A DNA stretch of 64,000 nt. It comes from Pseudoalteromonas luteoviolacea DSM 6061 (GTDB taxonomy: Bacteria > Pseudomonadota > Gammaproteobacteria > Enterobacterales > Alteromonadaceae). A program made the position numbers and the translations under genes. The stretch is from the NCBI RefSeq assembly GCF_001625655.1, contig NZ_AUYB01000082.1, positions 62,001-126,000 on the forward strand. The letters are read 5' to 3'. A model generated the notes under the pieces. It was given only the letters and a program-made list of their open reading frames with translations. It had not been told where the DNA came from and did not search any database. Within the stretch, counting starts at the first letter, position 1; each line of letters starts with the position of its first letter. Shown here piece by piece: positions 8,899 to 17,971 of this stretch.

Positions 8899-9366
8899 TT
8901 AAAGCTGAGGAGAATGCATGCCTGTATATGATGCTTTGTGAGTTTCAGGATCATACTGTATTACAGCTACACTTGCCGTAGAGAAAATGGGCATCTCGCC
9001 AGGAACCAGCTGATCAACCATATAGCTGACTATCGGCATATGCGCCACAATCAACCATGACTCAATATCGTCGTTCATACTGATTAAAGTTTCAATATAA
9101 TCCACAGCAAAAGAGGCACTGCCACTTGGCACAATATCTGAGCACGTTTCTTCAAATACAAACTGATTATTACGCTTTACTTCAAGCGCAGTCTGTTGTG
9201 CACGTTGATAGGGGCTTACCAATAACGCTTGAGGTTGGTGGTGTTCCAAAAGCCATTGGCCCATTTCGAAAGCTTGTGCTTGCCCCCGTTTCGTTAACAA
9301 ACGAGCCGCATCATCTGCTTGCATTGGTCCTGCTTCACCGTGTCGCATAATCAATAAGGTTTTCAT
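8899..9366 (-). CDS. sixA: Phosphohistidine phosphatase SixA
   Basis: SixA is a small cytoplasmic histidine phosphatase that removes phosphate from histidine phosphotransfer domains; in E. coli it acts on ArcB and on the nitrogen phosphotransferase system protein NPr. The 155 residues start with the RHG signature (LLIMRHGEAGP), where the histidine is the phosphoryl acceptor, followed by SPYQRAQQTA and the second conserved histidine in LIVAHMPIVSYM. Length and motif spacing match the family. The gene is transcribed away from the insulinase-type protease gene, with about 147 bases between the two starts that would hold both promoters. Confidence 0.92.
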   Translation of the reverse strand: MKTLLIMRHGEAGPMQADDAARLLTKRGQAQAFEMGQWLLEHHQPQALLVSPYQRAQQTALEVKRNNQFVFEETCSDIVPSGSASFAVDYIETLISMNDDIESWLIVAHMPIVSYMVDQLVPGEMPIFSTASVAVIQYDPETHKASYTGMHSPQL

Positions 9367-9513
9367 AGCTCTCCGAAAAGTATCGAAATTTTTATCTTTA
9401 TCAGTAGTAAACCTAGTTATTTTTCCGCTATATTAAAACAAAAGATTCATAACTGTTAGTAATTTACGTAATCGACAGAGTATCTCACTTATTTATATAT
9501 CGGCGGCGCACAC

Positions 9514-12201
9514 TTGAAATTAAGTAACAATGATAATAAACAATATAAGCACCTGACACTGGACAATGGTCTTAGGGTACTACTTGTTAACGATCCGAGC
9601 AGTGAGAAGTCTGCATCTTCTTTGGCAATAAACATAGGCCATTTTGACGACCCTATAGATCGGCAAGGCATGGCTCATTTTATTGAGCATATGCTGTTTT
9701 TAGGTACGGAGCAATACCCAAATAGGGGCGAGTTTGCTCAGACCATAAGTCAATTTGGTGGAAACTCCAACGCTTGGACAGGCACCGAACATACTTGCTA
9801 CTTTTTTGACGTTCGCGCGGATAAGTTTGCCGACGTATTACCTCGTTTTGCTGATTTCTTCATCTCTCCTCTTTTTGAAGAGTCGGCCCTTTTTGACGAG
9901 CGCAATGCCATCGACTCCGAATTTAATCTAAAAGTTAAAGACGACAACAGACGTATAATTCAAGTTCATAAAGAAACCGTAAACCCAGCTCATCCATTCA
10001 CTAAGTTTTCTGTTGGTAATCACGATACGCTCGGCGATCACAGCGGCAGTATACGTAAAGAAGTAATAGATTTTTACAATACACACTACCAAGCCCAGTG
10101 GATGACTCTCGTTTTAGCAGGACCGCAATCTTTACAAGAATTAACGCAGCTTGCTCAATCAAGCTTTAGCAAAGTATCTGGTTCAGCCAAAAGTAAGCCG
10201 CCTATTGCGGTTCCTATGTATAGAGAACAAGATTTAGGATTACTGCTTCATATAAAGCCAAGAAAGCACCTTCAGAAGCTTATCGTGAGTTTCGCAATGC
10301 CCGATATTGCAGACCTTTACCGCTACAAAAGCTTGAGCTTTTTAGCTCACTTATTGGGCTATGAAGGGGATGGCTCGTTATATGCCATATTAAAAAAGAA
10401 TGGCTGGATTAATGCCCTTTCCGCTGGCGGGGGTGTAAATGGGAGCAACTTCAAAGACTTTAACATTAGCTTTGCCCTGACGGATACTGGCATCGAATAC
10501 TACGAAGATATTGTAGAAATGCTGTTCGAATATATCTGCCTAATTAAAGACAAGAAGTCATCTCTCCCCTCTTTATACCAAGATAAAAAACGCCTATTGG
10601 AGCTCGCATTTGATAACCAAGAAGTCAATAAATTGATTGATTGGGTAAGTAGTGTAAGCGTCAACATGCACCATTATGATGACGACAACGTCCTATATGG
10701 TGACTATTGCATGGAAGGTTTTAACGATGACCTGCATGAACAACTGTTAGGGTATTTATCACCACACAATATGCGCCTCATTATGATCCACCCAAGCGCG
10801 ACCCATGAATCTGAAACCATAAATAAAATTGCACAGTGGTACAATACGCCTTATCAGGTTGAGCGTATTAGTCCTGACTGGTTACGAGCGTTATCGAACA
10901 TACAAGCTGCGCTACCTGAAATGTTACTTCCCAATGTCAATCCCTATTTGGCACATGACAATAAACTGTATGAAATTGAATCAACAGCACAGGTGCCTAC
11001 ACAACTTAAAGACAAACCAGGATTTGAGTTTTGGTTCAAGCAAGATGCAACGTTTAGAGTAACCAAAGGGCATTTTTATTTAGAACTGGATTCAGAGATC
11101 TCTATTACCGATCACAAGGCAATGGCACTCACTCGGCTGTTTGCCGACCTGTTTATGGACAGTGTTGCCGAGCAGTTTTACTCAGCAGAGCTCGCTGGCC
11201 TTAGTTACCATTTAACATCCCATCAAGGTGGTCTAACACTTCATACTGCAGGTCTATCTTCATGCCAACTAAAATTGGCATCACAGCTGGTTGAGGCGTT
11301 GCAGAAGCAACCCATCAGCGCAACTAGGTTTGCAGAATATAAAAAACAGCTCATTAGGCATTGGAAAAATCATAATAAGAACAAGCCAGTAAGTGAATTA
11401 TTTAGTATTCTAGGTGCAAAGCTAATGCCATGGAACCCCACGCCAGAAGCACTTGCTAAAGCCTTAAAGAACGTGTGTTTCAATGAGTTTAATACTTTCC
11501 GTTCTACATTTTTTAATTCAATTCATGCAAAAGCATTTTTACATGGCAATTGGCAAAATAAGCATGCCAAAGCCGTCCAACAACAACTCTTATGCAACTT
11601 CGCATCAAGTGAAATACTTGAAGACTTAAAAAAACCATTGAGCACTATTAAAGAACCAAGCGTGGAGTTCTATACAAAAGAAAATAGTGAACATGCTTTT
11701 GTCCAATACATTCAAGCCCCATCTCACAATGTGGATGACAAAATAAAAATCATGGCGTTTAACCAACTAATAAGCCAACATTATTTTGAGCAGTTGCGAA
11801 CCCAGAGGCAACTTGGGTATTTGGTTGGAGCTGGTTACGCACCTTTTAATACTCGTGCAGGAATCGCGTTTTACATACAATCGCCCAAGTTTACAAGTGC
11901 TGAGCTATTGGAACATCACAACAATTTTATTGCAGAATTTGTGGAGCATATAGACCAGCTAGAACAAACCCAATGGGAAGACGTAAAATCTGGACTGAAA
12001 TCACAAATCGCTGAGAAAGACAAAAACCTACGACTGCGTTCACAACGTTTTTGGGTGGCTATAGGCAATGACGACCATGCATTCTCTATGCAAGAGCAGC
12101 TGCTGTTCAGCCTGCAGTCTCTAACTTTTCAACAATTAAAAGAGTTTATAATTGATGTAACAGCACCTGATTTTCCGAGTATCACATTGCAGATGAATTG
12201 A
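9514..12201 (+). CDS. Insulinase-family (M16) zinc metalloprotease
   Basis: This 895-residue protein is a pitrilysin/insulysin-type M16A protease that degrades peptides in a closed chamber built from four homologous domains. The inverted zinc site HFIEH is at about residue 55-60, with the third ligand glutamate in the segment DSEFNLKVKDDNRR about 75 residues later; the C-terminal half has the R-Y pair region (QRQLGYLVGAGY). No signal peptide is evident, which suggests a cytoplasmic enzyme unlike E. coli protease III. No ATG precedes the conserved N-terminal domain; the TTG at 9514 gives the residues (LKLSNNDNKQY) expected at the N-terminus and is the only likely start. The name for close relatives is simply insulinase-family protein. 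Confidence 0.9.
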   Translation: MKLSNNDNKQYKHLTLDNGLRVLLVNDPSSEKSASSLAINIGHFDDPIDRQGMAHFIEHMLFLGTEQYPNRGEFAQTISQFGGNSNAWTGTEHTCYFFDVRADKFADVLPRFADFFISPLFEESALFDERNAIDSEFNLKVKDDNRRIIQVHKETVNPAHPFTKFSVGNHDTLGDHSGSIRKEVIDFYNTHYQAQWMTLVLAGPQSLQELTQLAQSSFSKVSGSAKSKPPIAVPMYREQDLGLLLHIKPRKHLQKLIVSFAMPDIADLYRYKSLSFLAHLLGYEGDGSLYAILKKNGWINALSAGGGVNGSNFKDFNISFALTDTGIEYYEDIVEMLFEYICLIKDKKSSLPSLYQDKKRLLELAFDNQEVNKLIDWVSSVSVNMHHYDDDNVLYGDYCMEGFNDDLHEQLLGYLSPHNMRLIMIHPSATHESETINKIAQWYNTPYQVERISPDWLRALSNIQAALPEMLLPNVNPYLAHDNKLYEIESTAQVPTQLKDKPGFEFWFKQDATFRVTKGHFYLELDSEISITDHKAMALTRLFADLFMDSVAEQFYSAELAGLSYHLTSHQGGLTLHTAGLSSCQLKLASQLVEALQKQPISATRFAEYKKQLIRHWKNHNKNKPVSELFSILGAKLMPWNPTPEALAKALKNVCFNEFNTFRSTFFNSIHAKAFLHGNWQNKHAKAVQQQLLCNFASSEILEDLKKPLSTIKEPSVEFYTKENSEHAFVQYIQAPSHNVDDKIKIMAFNQLISQHYFEQLRTQRQLGYLVGAGYAPFNTRAGIAFYIQSPKFTSAELLEHHNNFIAEFVEHIDQLEQTQWEDVKSGLKSQIAEKDKNLRLRSQRFWVAIGNDDHAFSMQEQLLFSLQSLTFQQLKEFIIDVTAPDFPSITLQMN

Positions 12202-12387
12202 TCTCTTGATAGAAAGCTCAATTTAGCGACATAACAATCTTTCATTTTTATGTCGCGATAACTTCATTTTAATTACATTCATGAATGTTAGTGCTCAAAT
12301 TGACGAACATTTTGACATCTAACTCACTCTTTTCACGTTTCTTCAATTATGCTTTGACTCGGGCAGGCTGTTTAGATTAGATTAAGG

Positions 12388-14652
12388 ATGAATACAGCTA
12401 ACTCTTGCACTATGGTACATAAAAAAAATATAAGCATATTATCGGCTCTTATCGCCCTTTTTATTCTGAGTACCTCAGTTCATGCGCACCCATATGTAGA
12501 GCCCATATTTAGTAACCCAACGCCTTTTATTGCAGTTGCCTTAGTGGCATTTGCGCCTTTTGTCGTGTTACTTATATTAAATCGAAGAGCATCGCGTTCG
12601 TTGTCTAACTTACGCATGTCTGAAAAGTGGCTTAAAAGTACAGTAGAAGGCAGTGGTGATACTTTATGGGATTGGAATATCCAATCTGGTGAAATCATAC
12701 GAATAAATGACAAATATGCACTCAATGAAGCCAAGTGTGAACACTTCATACCTAATGCTAGCAGGATCCATCCACAAGACATTCCTCTTGTAGAAAAACA
12801 ACTTAAATTGCATTTCGCTGAAAAGACGGCCTTTTTCGAAGCCTCTTACCGACTGAAAGATAACTTAAATCAATACCACTGGGTGTTAGACAAGGGTAAA
12901 GTGATAAGCAAGGATGATAATCTAAATCCACTTAGAATGACCGGTACAGTTCGTGATATCAATCACTTAAAAAGTACCGAAGAAAGACTAAACCTTTTCG
13001 CAAAATGTGTAGAATCTCTCACAGATGCAATAGCCATCTATGATCACAACTTCAAGTTAGTCGATCTCAACCCAAGCTACTTGAGAATATTTGGTGGAAA
13101 ACGCACTCAGTATCTTAATTCAGAGTTTCAACTACCCGGCTATGATAGTCGCTTTATTAGACAAATAAAATCAGCACTAAAAGAGACAGAGCATTGGCAA
13201 GAAGAGCTAAAAATTTATAATCAGCAAGGCCTAATGCTGCCTATAGAAGTCACTATTGACGAGATTAAAAATAGTCATGGCCATATTACAAATTATGTTG
13301 TGGTTTTCTCAGATTTAACGGAAAGAAAAAAAGCGGAATCTCAACTACACAATCTTTCTAATAGAGATCGCATTACTGGCTTACCTAATAGAAACCTATT
13401 CTTTACTAATCTCAAAAAGCTTTCTCAACAGGGTACCCACCATGCTTTGTTGGTTTTTGACTTAGATAACTTCAAAAAAATCAACGACTCTTTAGGCCAC
13501 CAGCTCGGTGACAGCTTATTATCCAAATTAGCTATGAGGTTAAATAAACTTTGTAGGCAGCAGGACACTTTTTACCGTTTAGGCGGCGACGAGTTTGCAT
13601 TAGTAATGTCAGGCACAAACGACATACATACGATAACAAAAGTGGCCAAACAGTTCCTAGCGGCCATTGCAACACCTTTTAAAATGGCCAATCATGAATT
13701 AGTCATTACTTCATCAGTTGGCATAGTGCTCTTCCCTGAAGATGGTAAAACCCCAGAAATACTGCTGAAAAATGCAGACACTGCGATGTACCACGCTAAG
13801 CAAAAAGGCAACCACTACTTGTTCTTTAATGATTCGATGAATGAACAAGCAGTGAAACGCTTGCAAATAGAGAACCTAATGAGATTTGGTTTAAAAGAAG
13901 ACCATTTCGTTGTGTATTATCAGCCTAAAATGGATATCCGCACAGGTAAGCTAGTTGGTATGGAAGCTCTGGTTCGCTTTAGTACACCTAAGAAAGGGAT
14001 TATCAGCCCCGGTGTATTTATTCCCATCGCAGAGGAAACAGGCCAAATTATTGAGATTGGTGAAGTTGTACTAGATAAAGCTTGTAAAGACGTTAAGCGC
14101 TGGGTCGATAAAGGCCTGTTTAACGGCCGTGTAGCGGTTAACCTGTCTGCTAAGCAATTCAGTCTGCCAGACCTAACTGCTCGTATCGACATCATCTTGC
14201 AAAAAAATCAACTACCGTCCTACTTTTTGGAATTAGAAATTACAGAGGGGACCGTAATGGATGATCCTCAAGAAGCAATTTCAATTATGCGCTCACTCAG
14301 CTCTAGAGGAATACACTTAGCAATGGATGATTTTGGCACCGGCTACTCCTCTTTGGCTTATCTTAAACAATTCCCACTCAATACCCTAAAAGTAGACAAA
14401 GCCTTTATTGATGATATGGGCAGTGAAAGAGGACGCAATATGGTGGACTCTATCGTCACAATTGCACACAACCTAGACTTACATGTGGTGGCCGAAGGCG
14501 TTGAGGAAGAGGAGCAATTGGCATTGCTTAAACAATTAGACTGCCAAACTCTACAGGGATACTACTACTCTAAGCCGCTCTCTAGCGAGGAGTTTGAACG
14601 CTTTTTAGAATCCGAAACAGAACATAAACCAAACCTGCAATTAGTGAACTAA
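12388..14652 (+). CDS. Membrane-linked PAS-GGDEF-EAL cyclic-di-GMP enzyme
   Basis: This 754-residue protein is predicted to make and break cyclic di-GMP at the inner membrane. A hydrophobic N-terminal segment and a second membrane helix (about residues 45-65) are followed by two PAS-type sensor domains (about 85-200 and 205-315), a GGDEF domain and a C-terminal EAL domain. The cyclase site is intact (RLGGDEFALV) and has the inhibitory RxxD motif (RQQD) five residues upstream. The phosphodiesterase site is also intact: GMEALVRF, LELEITEG, DDFGTGYSSL and TLKVDKAF. Both activities may therefore be real; the net output depends on signals sensed by the PAS domains. It stands alone, with gaps on both sides. 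Confidence 0.92.
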   Translation: MNTANSCTMVHKKNISILSALIALFILSTSVHAHPYVEPIFSNPTPFIAVALVAFAPFVVLLILNRRASRSLSNLRMSEKWLKSTVEGSGDTLWDWNIQSGEIIRINDKYALNEAKCEHFIPNASRIHPQDIPLVEKQLKLHFAEKTAFFEASYRLKDNLNQYHWVLDKGKVISKDDNLNPLRMTGTVRDINHLKSTEERLNLFAKCVESLTDAIAIYDHNFKLVDLNPSYLRIFGGKRTQYLNSEFQLPGYDSRFIRQIKSALKETEHWQEELKIYNQQGLMLPIEVTIDEIKNSHGHITNYVVVFSDLTERKKAESQLHNLSNRDRITGLPNRNLFFTNLKKLSQQGTHHALLVFDLDNFKKINDSLGHQLGDSLLSKLAMRLNKLCRQQDTFYRLGGDEFALVMSGTNDIHTITKVAKQFLAAIATPFKMANHELVITSSVGIVLFPEDGKTPEILLKNADTAMYHAKQKGNHYLFFNDSMNEQAVKRLQIENLMRFGLKEDHFVVYYQPKMDIRTGKLVGMEALVRFSTPKKGIISPGVFIPIAEETGQIIEIGEVVLDKACKDVKRWVDKGLFNGRVAVNLSAKQFSLPDLTARIDIILQKNQLPSYFLELEITEGTVMDDPQEAISIMRSLSSRGIHLAMDDFGTGYSSLAYLKQFPLNTLKVDKAFIDDMGSERGRNMVDSIVTIAHNLDLHVVAEGVEEEEQLALLKQLDCQTLQGYYYSKPLSSEEFERFLESETEHKPNLQLVN

Positions 14653-15481
14653 AACACCATAAAAGCCCACTATTTTTCAAAGAAACCTTTTAAAAATGGT
14701 ACACACAACACAAAACCCCAGAACAACTCTTCAGACAAACAGACCCTAATCAATTCGTACGATAATCATACAAAAACCGATAATTTAGCGTGGAAATCAT
14801 TCAAAATGACATAAATTGTTGCAAATTTTTGTATTATTTAATTTAATACCAGCCTTGAAGATACAAGTATTTGCGGGCATTTAGTACTTAAAATAGGTAT
14901 TTCGACATAGAATTTCCGAAAACTCTATAAGAAACAACTTTTTAGATATTTAACAATGCATAATCTGTTGTCGTTGATTGTCAATAACAGCTTTTATCAT
15001 GACGGGCGCTTTTACCACTTGGACAGTTTGTTTGTGGTAATTATGTTTGGTAAATCTGTTTAGCACCAAAAACAACGTAAAACCTATCTTTGCAAAACTA
15101 AATAGTGAATTTGCTTATACTAAGCTAAAGTTAGTAGTAAGTAGTCAACGCAGTACTTGTTAGATCATTTGGTCATGGTGTAGTTTGCAGCTGAACCGCT
15201 TTGTGTAGTGTGTTTTTTACGCACTTGAGATGATTTAATGTATATAAAGGCGAACTGAATAAAGTCTTTAATATTCACTTGATTAAACAAAGGTTTTTTA
15301 AAGGATTATGAAAATAACTGATTTGAAAAAACCGGGTAAGTGAATTTTTAAACACTTATTGAGCTTGTACATAGCACCAGTAATGTGCAATGAACCTTAC
15401 ATATTACAGAAATCTCTCAATAGCTGCTAAAATTAGCCCCATGTTGTATTAATTAATATAGTTTTTTCAAGGACACGGGCT
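14653..15481. other. Long intergenic region, 829 bases
   Basis: No gene of normal size is visible on either strand. The stretch is AT-rich, contains many stop codons in all frames, and separates the GGDEF-EAL gene from the YjbR-like gene. It contains a possible 11-codon reading frame at 15308-15343. A weak 7-base inverted repeat (TTACCAC at 15012 with GTGGTAA at 15034) is present. A small RNA or a long untranslated leader would fit, but nothing specific supports either. Confidence 0.5.
15308..15343 (+). CDS. Possible 11-residue leader peptide
   Basis: An ATG follows AAAGGATT and opens an 11-codon frame (MKITDLKKPGK) that ends in TGA, 138 bases before the YjbR-like gene. The Shine-Dalgarno match is good but only two or three bases from the ATG, which is close. 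It may be a leader peptide, a remnant, or chance. Confidence 0.2.
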   Translation: MKITDLKKPGK

Positions 15482-15880
15482 ATGGATCAGAAGAGTGTAC
15501 ATACATATTTACAGGCAAAGCCTGGAACCTTTATTACAAAACCGTTTGCTCAAGAGGTAGACGTTTATAAAGTGCAACATAAAATGTTTGCGACCCTTTA
15601 TGAAGGTAAAGAAGGTCAAACAAATGCAAACGGAGAACCCGTTTGGTGGTTGAACTTAAAATGCGATCCCGATGAAGCTTTGTTACTGCGTGACAAATAT
15701 TCGTCTATCGTTCCTGGCTATCACATGAACAAGCGACTTTGGAACACCATTGTGCTTGACGGTAGCATACCTGAAGATGAGCTTAAGAAGTTAATTGATG
15801 ACTCTTACAACATTGTTGTAGACAATCTTCCTACTGCTCAACGTGAAGAGTTAGCGCGTATCACCTCTGGTGATAATTAA
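15482..15880 (+). CDS. MmcQ/YjbR-family protein
   Basis: This 132-residue protein matches the MmcQ/YjbR family, small proteins with a fold related to a double-wing DNA-binding motif; their biochemical role is not established. Visible family features are the N-terminal helix followed by KPFAQEVDVYKV, the strand FATLYEG, WWLNLKCDPDEALLLRDKY, and the VPGYHMNKRLWNTIVLDG segment. The length is typical. The ATG at 15482 is preceded by AAGGA with nine-base spacing. The gene is single, with an 829-base gap upstream and a strong hairpin directly downstream. Confidence 0.85.
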   Translation: MDQKSVHTYLQAKPGTFITKPFAQEVDVYKVQHKMFATLYEGKEGQTNANGEPVWWLNLKCDPDEALLLRDKYSSIVPGYHMNKRLWNTIVLDGSIPEDELKKLIDDSYNIVVDNLPTAQREELARITSGDN

Positions 15881-15883
15881 TTG

Positions 15884-15911
15884 GCCTCCCTCGCACCTTG
15901 TGCGAGGGCCA
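15884..15911 (+). terminator. Hairpin terminator after the YjbR-like gene
   Basis: A perfect nine-base stem (CCCTCGCAC with GTGCGAGGG, loop CTT) begins seven bases after the stop codon. The tail (CCATTTAACC) has only a short T-run, so termination efficiency is uncertain. Confidence 0.65.
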
Positions 15912-16056
15912 TTTAACCACACAAAAATCCGACCATGCTACGCAATAGTTAGCAATTACCGAATAGTTCACTAAACTTCCCTCACTGTCATGCTCTCGTA
16001 AAACCTCTGTGATTCACTCCTCCAAGATAATTTTTGCTTTTAGGAGAAATCTAATA

Positions 16057-17892
16057 ATGAACAAACTAATAATACCCTTAGCGCTTTCTACTTTACTTAT
16101 TGGCTGTGCACTTGAGGGAGATGATGGCTCAAATGGCAAAGATGGCGCAGTAGGTGAACAGGGACAAGTTGGGCAAACGGGACCTACAGGAGAAAAAGGG
16201 AATACTGGCGATACAGGCGCGCAAGGACAAGCTGGAGACCCTGGTAAATCAGCAACAATACAATTGGTACCAACACTTGTAGGGCGAGCAGTTTTAAATG
16301 CACAAAGCCCAGAAGGTGCCGCAGAAATAGTTGCTTACCACACACAAAGTCAGCGTATTTTCGCCCTCAATAGCTCCGCATCACCCGCCACTATTGAAGT
16401 CGTAAGCATCGCACAACTAGACGCAGAAGCACTGACTAAAAATGCAGAAGGTGTCGTTACAAACACAAACCTTGAGAGTAGCAAAACCATTCAACTCAAT
16501 GAACTCGAAACGGGTGATGCGAATAGCTTGGCCATTCACGATAACCTATTAGCTGTAGCCGTAGCAAAAGAGACTGGCCAAGCAGGTAAAATTCTATTTT
16601 TTGATATCGCTCAAGATAACCCGCAATTCCTCAAGTCAGTAACTGTCGGCGACTTACCGGATATGGTGACTTTTACTCCTGATGGTAAAAAAGTTATTGT
16701 TGCCAATGAAGGGGAACCAAAAGGTGACTACAGCATTGACCCTGAAGGCAGCATTGCAATCATCGACATTGTAAATGGCCAAATCGCTGACAATGCCACT
16801 CTTCTTAATTTCAACGCATACGACACTCAACAAGCAACACTTGAAGCACAAGGCGTCGTCTTCGCTAACCCGACAGGTAGAACAATCAAAGGGAATGCAA
16901 TCACTACGAGTGTGTCTATGGATCTTGAGCCTGAGTACGTATCCATGAGCAAAGATGGACGCTATGCCTACGTCTCATTGCAGGAGAACAATGCGCTAGC
17001 TATCGTCGATCTAGAGACAAATGCACTCACAGTTAAAGGTCTTGGGTTTAAAGATTGGAGCAATTGGACACTCGATGCTTCGGACAAAGACGACAAAATT
17101 AATTTTGCGTCTTACCCTGGACTGTATGGCATGTACCAGCCTGATTCTATCGCAACTTACCAATGGCAAGGTGCTAATTTTATTGTTTCTGCAAACGAAG
17201 GAGATGGCCGTGAATATTTCTTTGACTCTCAAGATGAGATCACATGCCTAGCAGAAGGTGGCCTGAAGTTTGACGAAGATGATGGCTGTCTAGCTTATAC
17301 TGATGAATCGCGTGCAGAAGACCTAGCTCTGGGAGGAAACTTTTCTTACCTCAATAACGATGATCTAGATATTGGCCGCTTAAAGGTTTCTACAGAGCTT
17401 GGAGATGCGAACAATGATAGTCAATACGAAGAACTCTATACGTATGGCGCACGTTCTTTCTCCATTTGGGATCACAATGGTCACAGAGTATACGATTCAG
17501 GCGACGATGTTGGCAAAATCACCGCCGCTATCCATGGGGATGCATTCAACAACGATGAAGATGAAAACTCAGGAGACACACGTTCAGATGCAAAGGGCGC
17601 AGAGCCTGAAGCGCTCGCTATCGGCAATATTGGTGATCGTACTTATGCATTTATTGGCTTAGAGCGCATGGGAGGTATTTTAGTCTATGACATCTCTAAC
17701 CCATTTAATGTAAAAATGAACACCTACATGATAAATCGAGGCCTACAAAAAGACGCAGAAATTAGCGGTGACTTAGCGCCAGAAGGCATGGCGTTTATCG
17801 ACGCGGAAAATAGCCCAACAGGTACTGCGTTATTGGTGGTAGGTAACGAGATTTCTGGTAGCATTTCAGTTTGGTCAATTGCAGAGCAATAG
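16057..17892 (+). CDS. Lipoprotein with collagen-like repeats and a choice-of-anchor I domain
   Basis: This 611-residue lipoprotein starts at the ATG at 16057, with TAGGAG upstream; the longer frame to 16009 adds no recognisable sequence. A lipobox (LLIGC) gives a lipidated cysteine at residue 17. It is followed by about 40 residues of Gly-X-Y collagen-like repeats and then a large region that matches the choice-of-anchor I family, a beta-propeller-like domain found beside phosphatase or esterase domains in secreted marine proteins; FTPDGKKVIVANEGEP, AYVSLQENNALAIVDL and AFIGLERMGGILVYDIS are the repeated blade motifs. Many acidic residues suggest calcium binding. Its enzymatic activity, if any, is unknown. 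It is probably on the outer membrane facing outward. Confidence 0.82.
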   Translation: MNKLIIPLALSTLLIGCALEGDDGSNGKDGAVGEQGQVGQTGPTGEKGNTGDTGAQGQAGDPGKSATIQLVPTLVGRAVLNAQSPEGAAEIVAYHTQSQRIFALNSSASPATIEVVSIAQLDAEALTKNAEGVVTNTNLESSKTIQLNELETGDANSLAIHDNLLAVAVAKETGQAGKILFFDIAQDNPQFLKSVTVGDLPDMVTFTPDGKKVIVANEGEPKGDYSIDPEGSIAIIDIVNGQIADNATLLNFNAYDTQQATLEAQGVVFANPTGRTIKGNAITTSVSMDLEPEYVSMSKDGRYAYVSLQENNALAIVDLETNALTVKGLGFKDWSNWTLDASDKDDKINFASYPGLYGMYQPDSIATYQWQGANFIVSANEGDGREYFFDSQDEITCLAEGGLKFDEDDGCLAYTDESRAEDLALGGNFSYLNNDDLDIGRLKVSTELGDANNDSQYEELYTYGARSFSIWDHNGHRVYDSGDDVGKITAAIHGDAFNNDEDENSGDTRSDAKGAEPEALAIGNIGDRTYAFIGLERMGGILVYDISNPFNVKMNTYMINRGLQKDAEISGDLAPEGMAFIDAENSPTGTALLVVGNEISGSISVWSIAEQ

Positions 17893-17971
17893 CTCCTAAA
17901 GCATTGACATTTAAGCATCGCTGTCTAGGATAGAGTCTAACAGCAAGCTGTAGACATAGCGGAAGTTTGTC

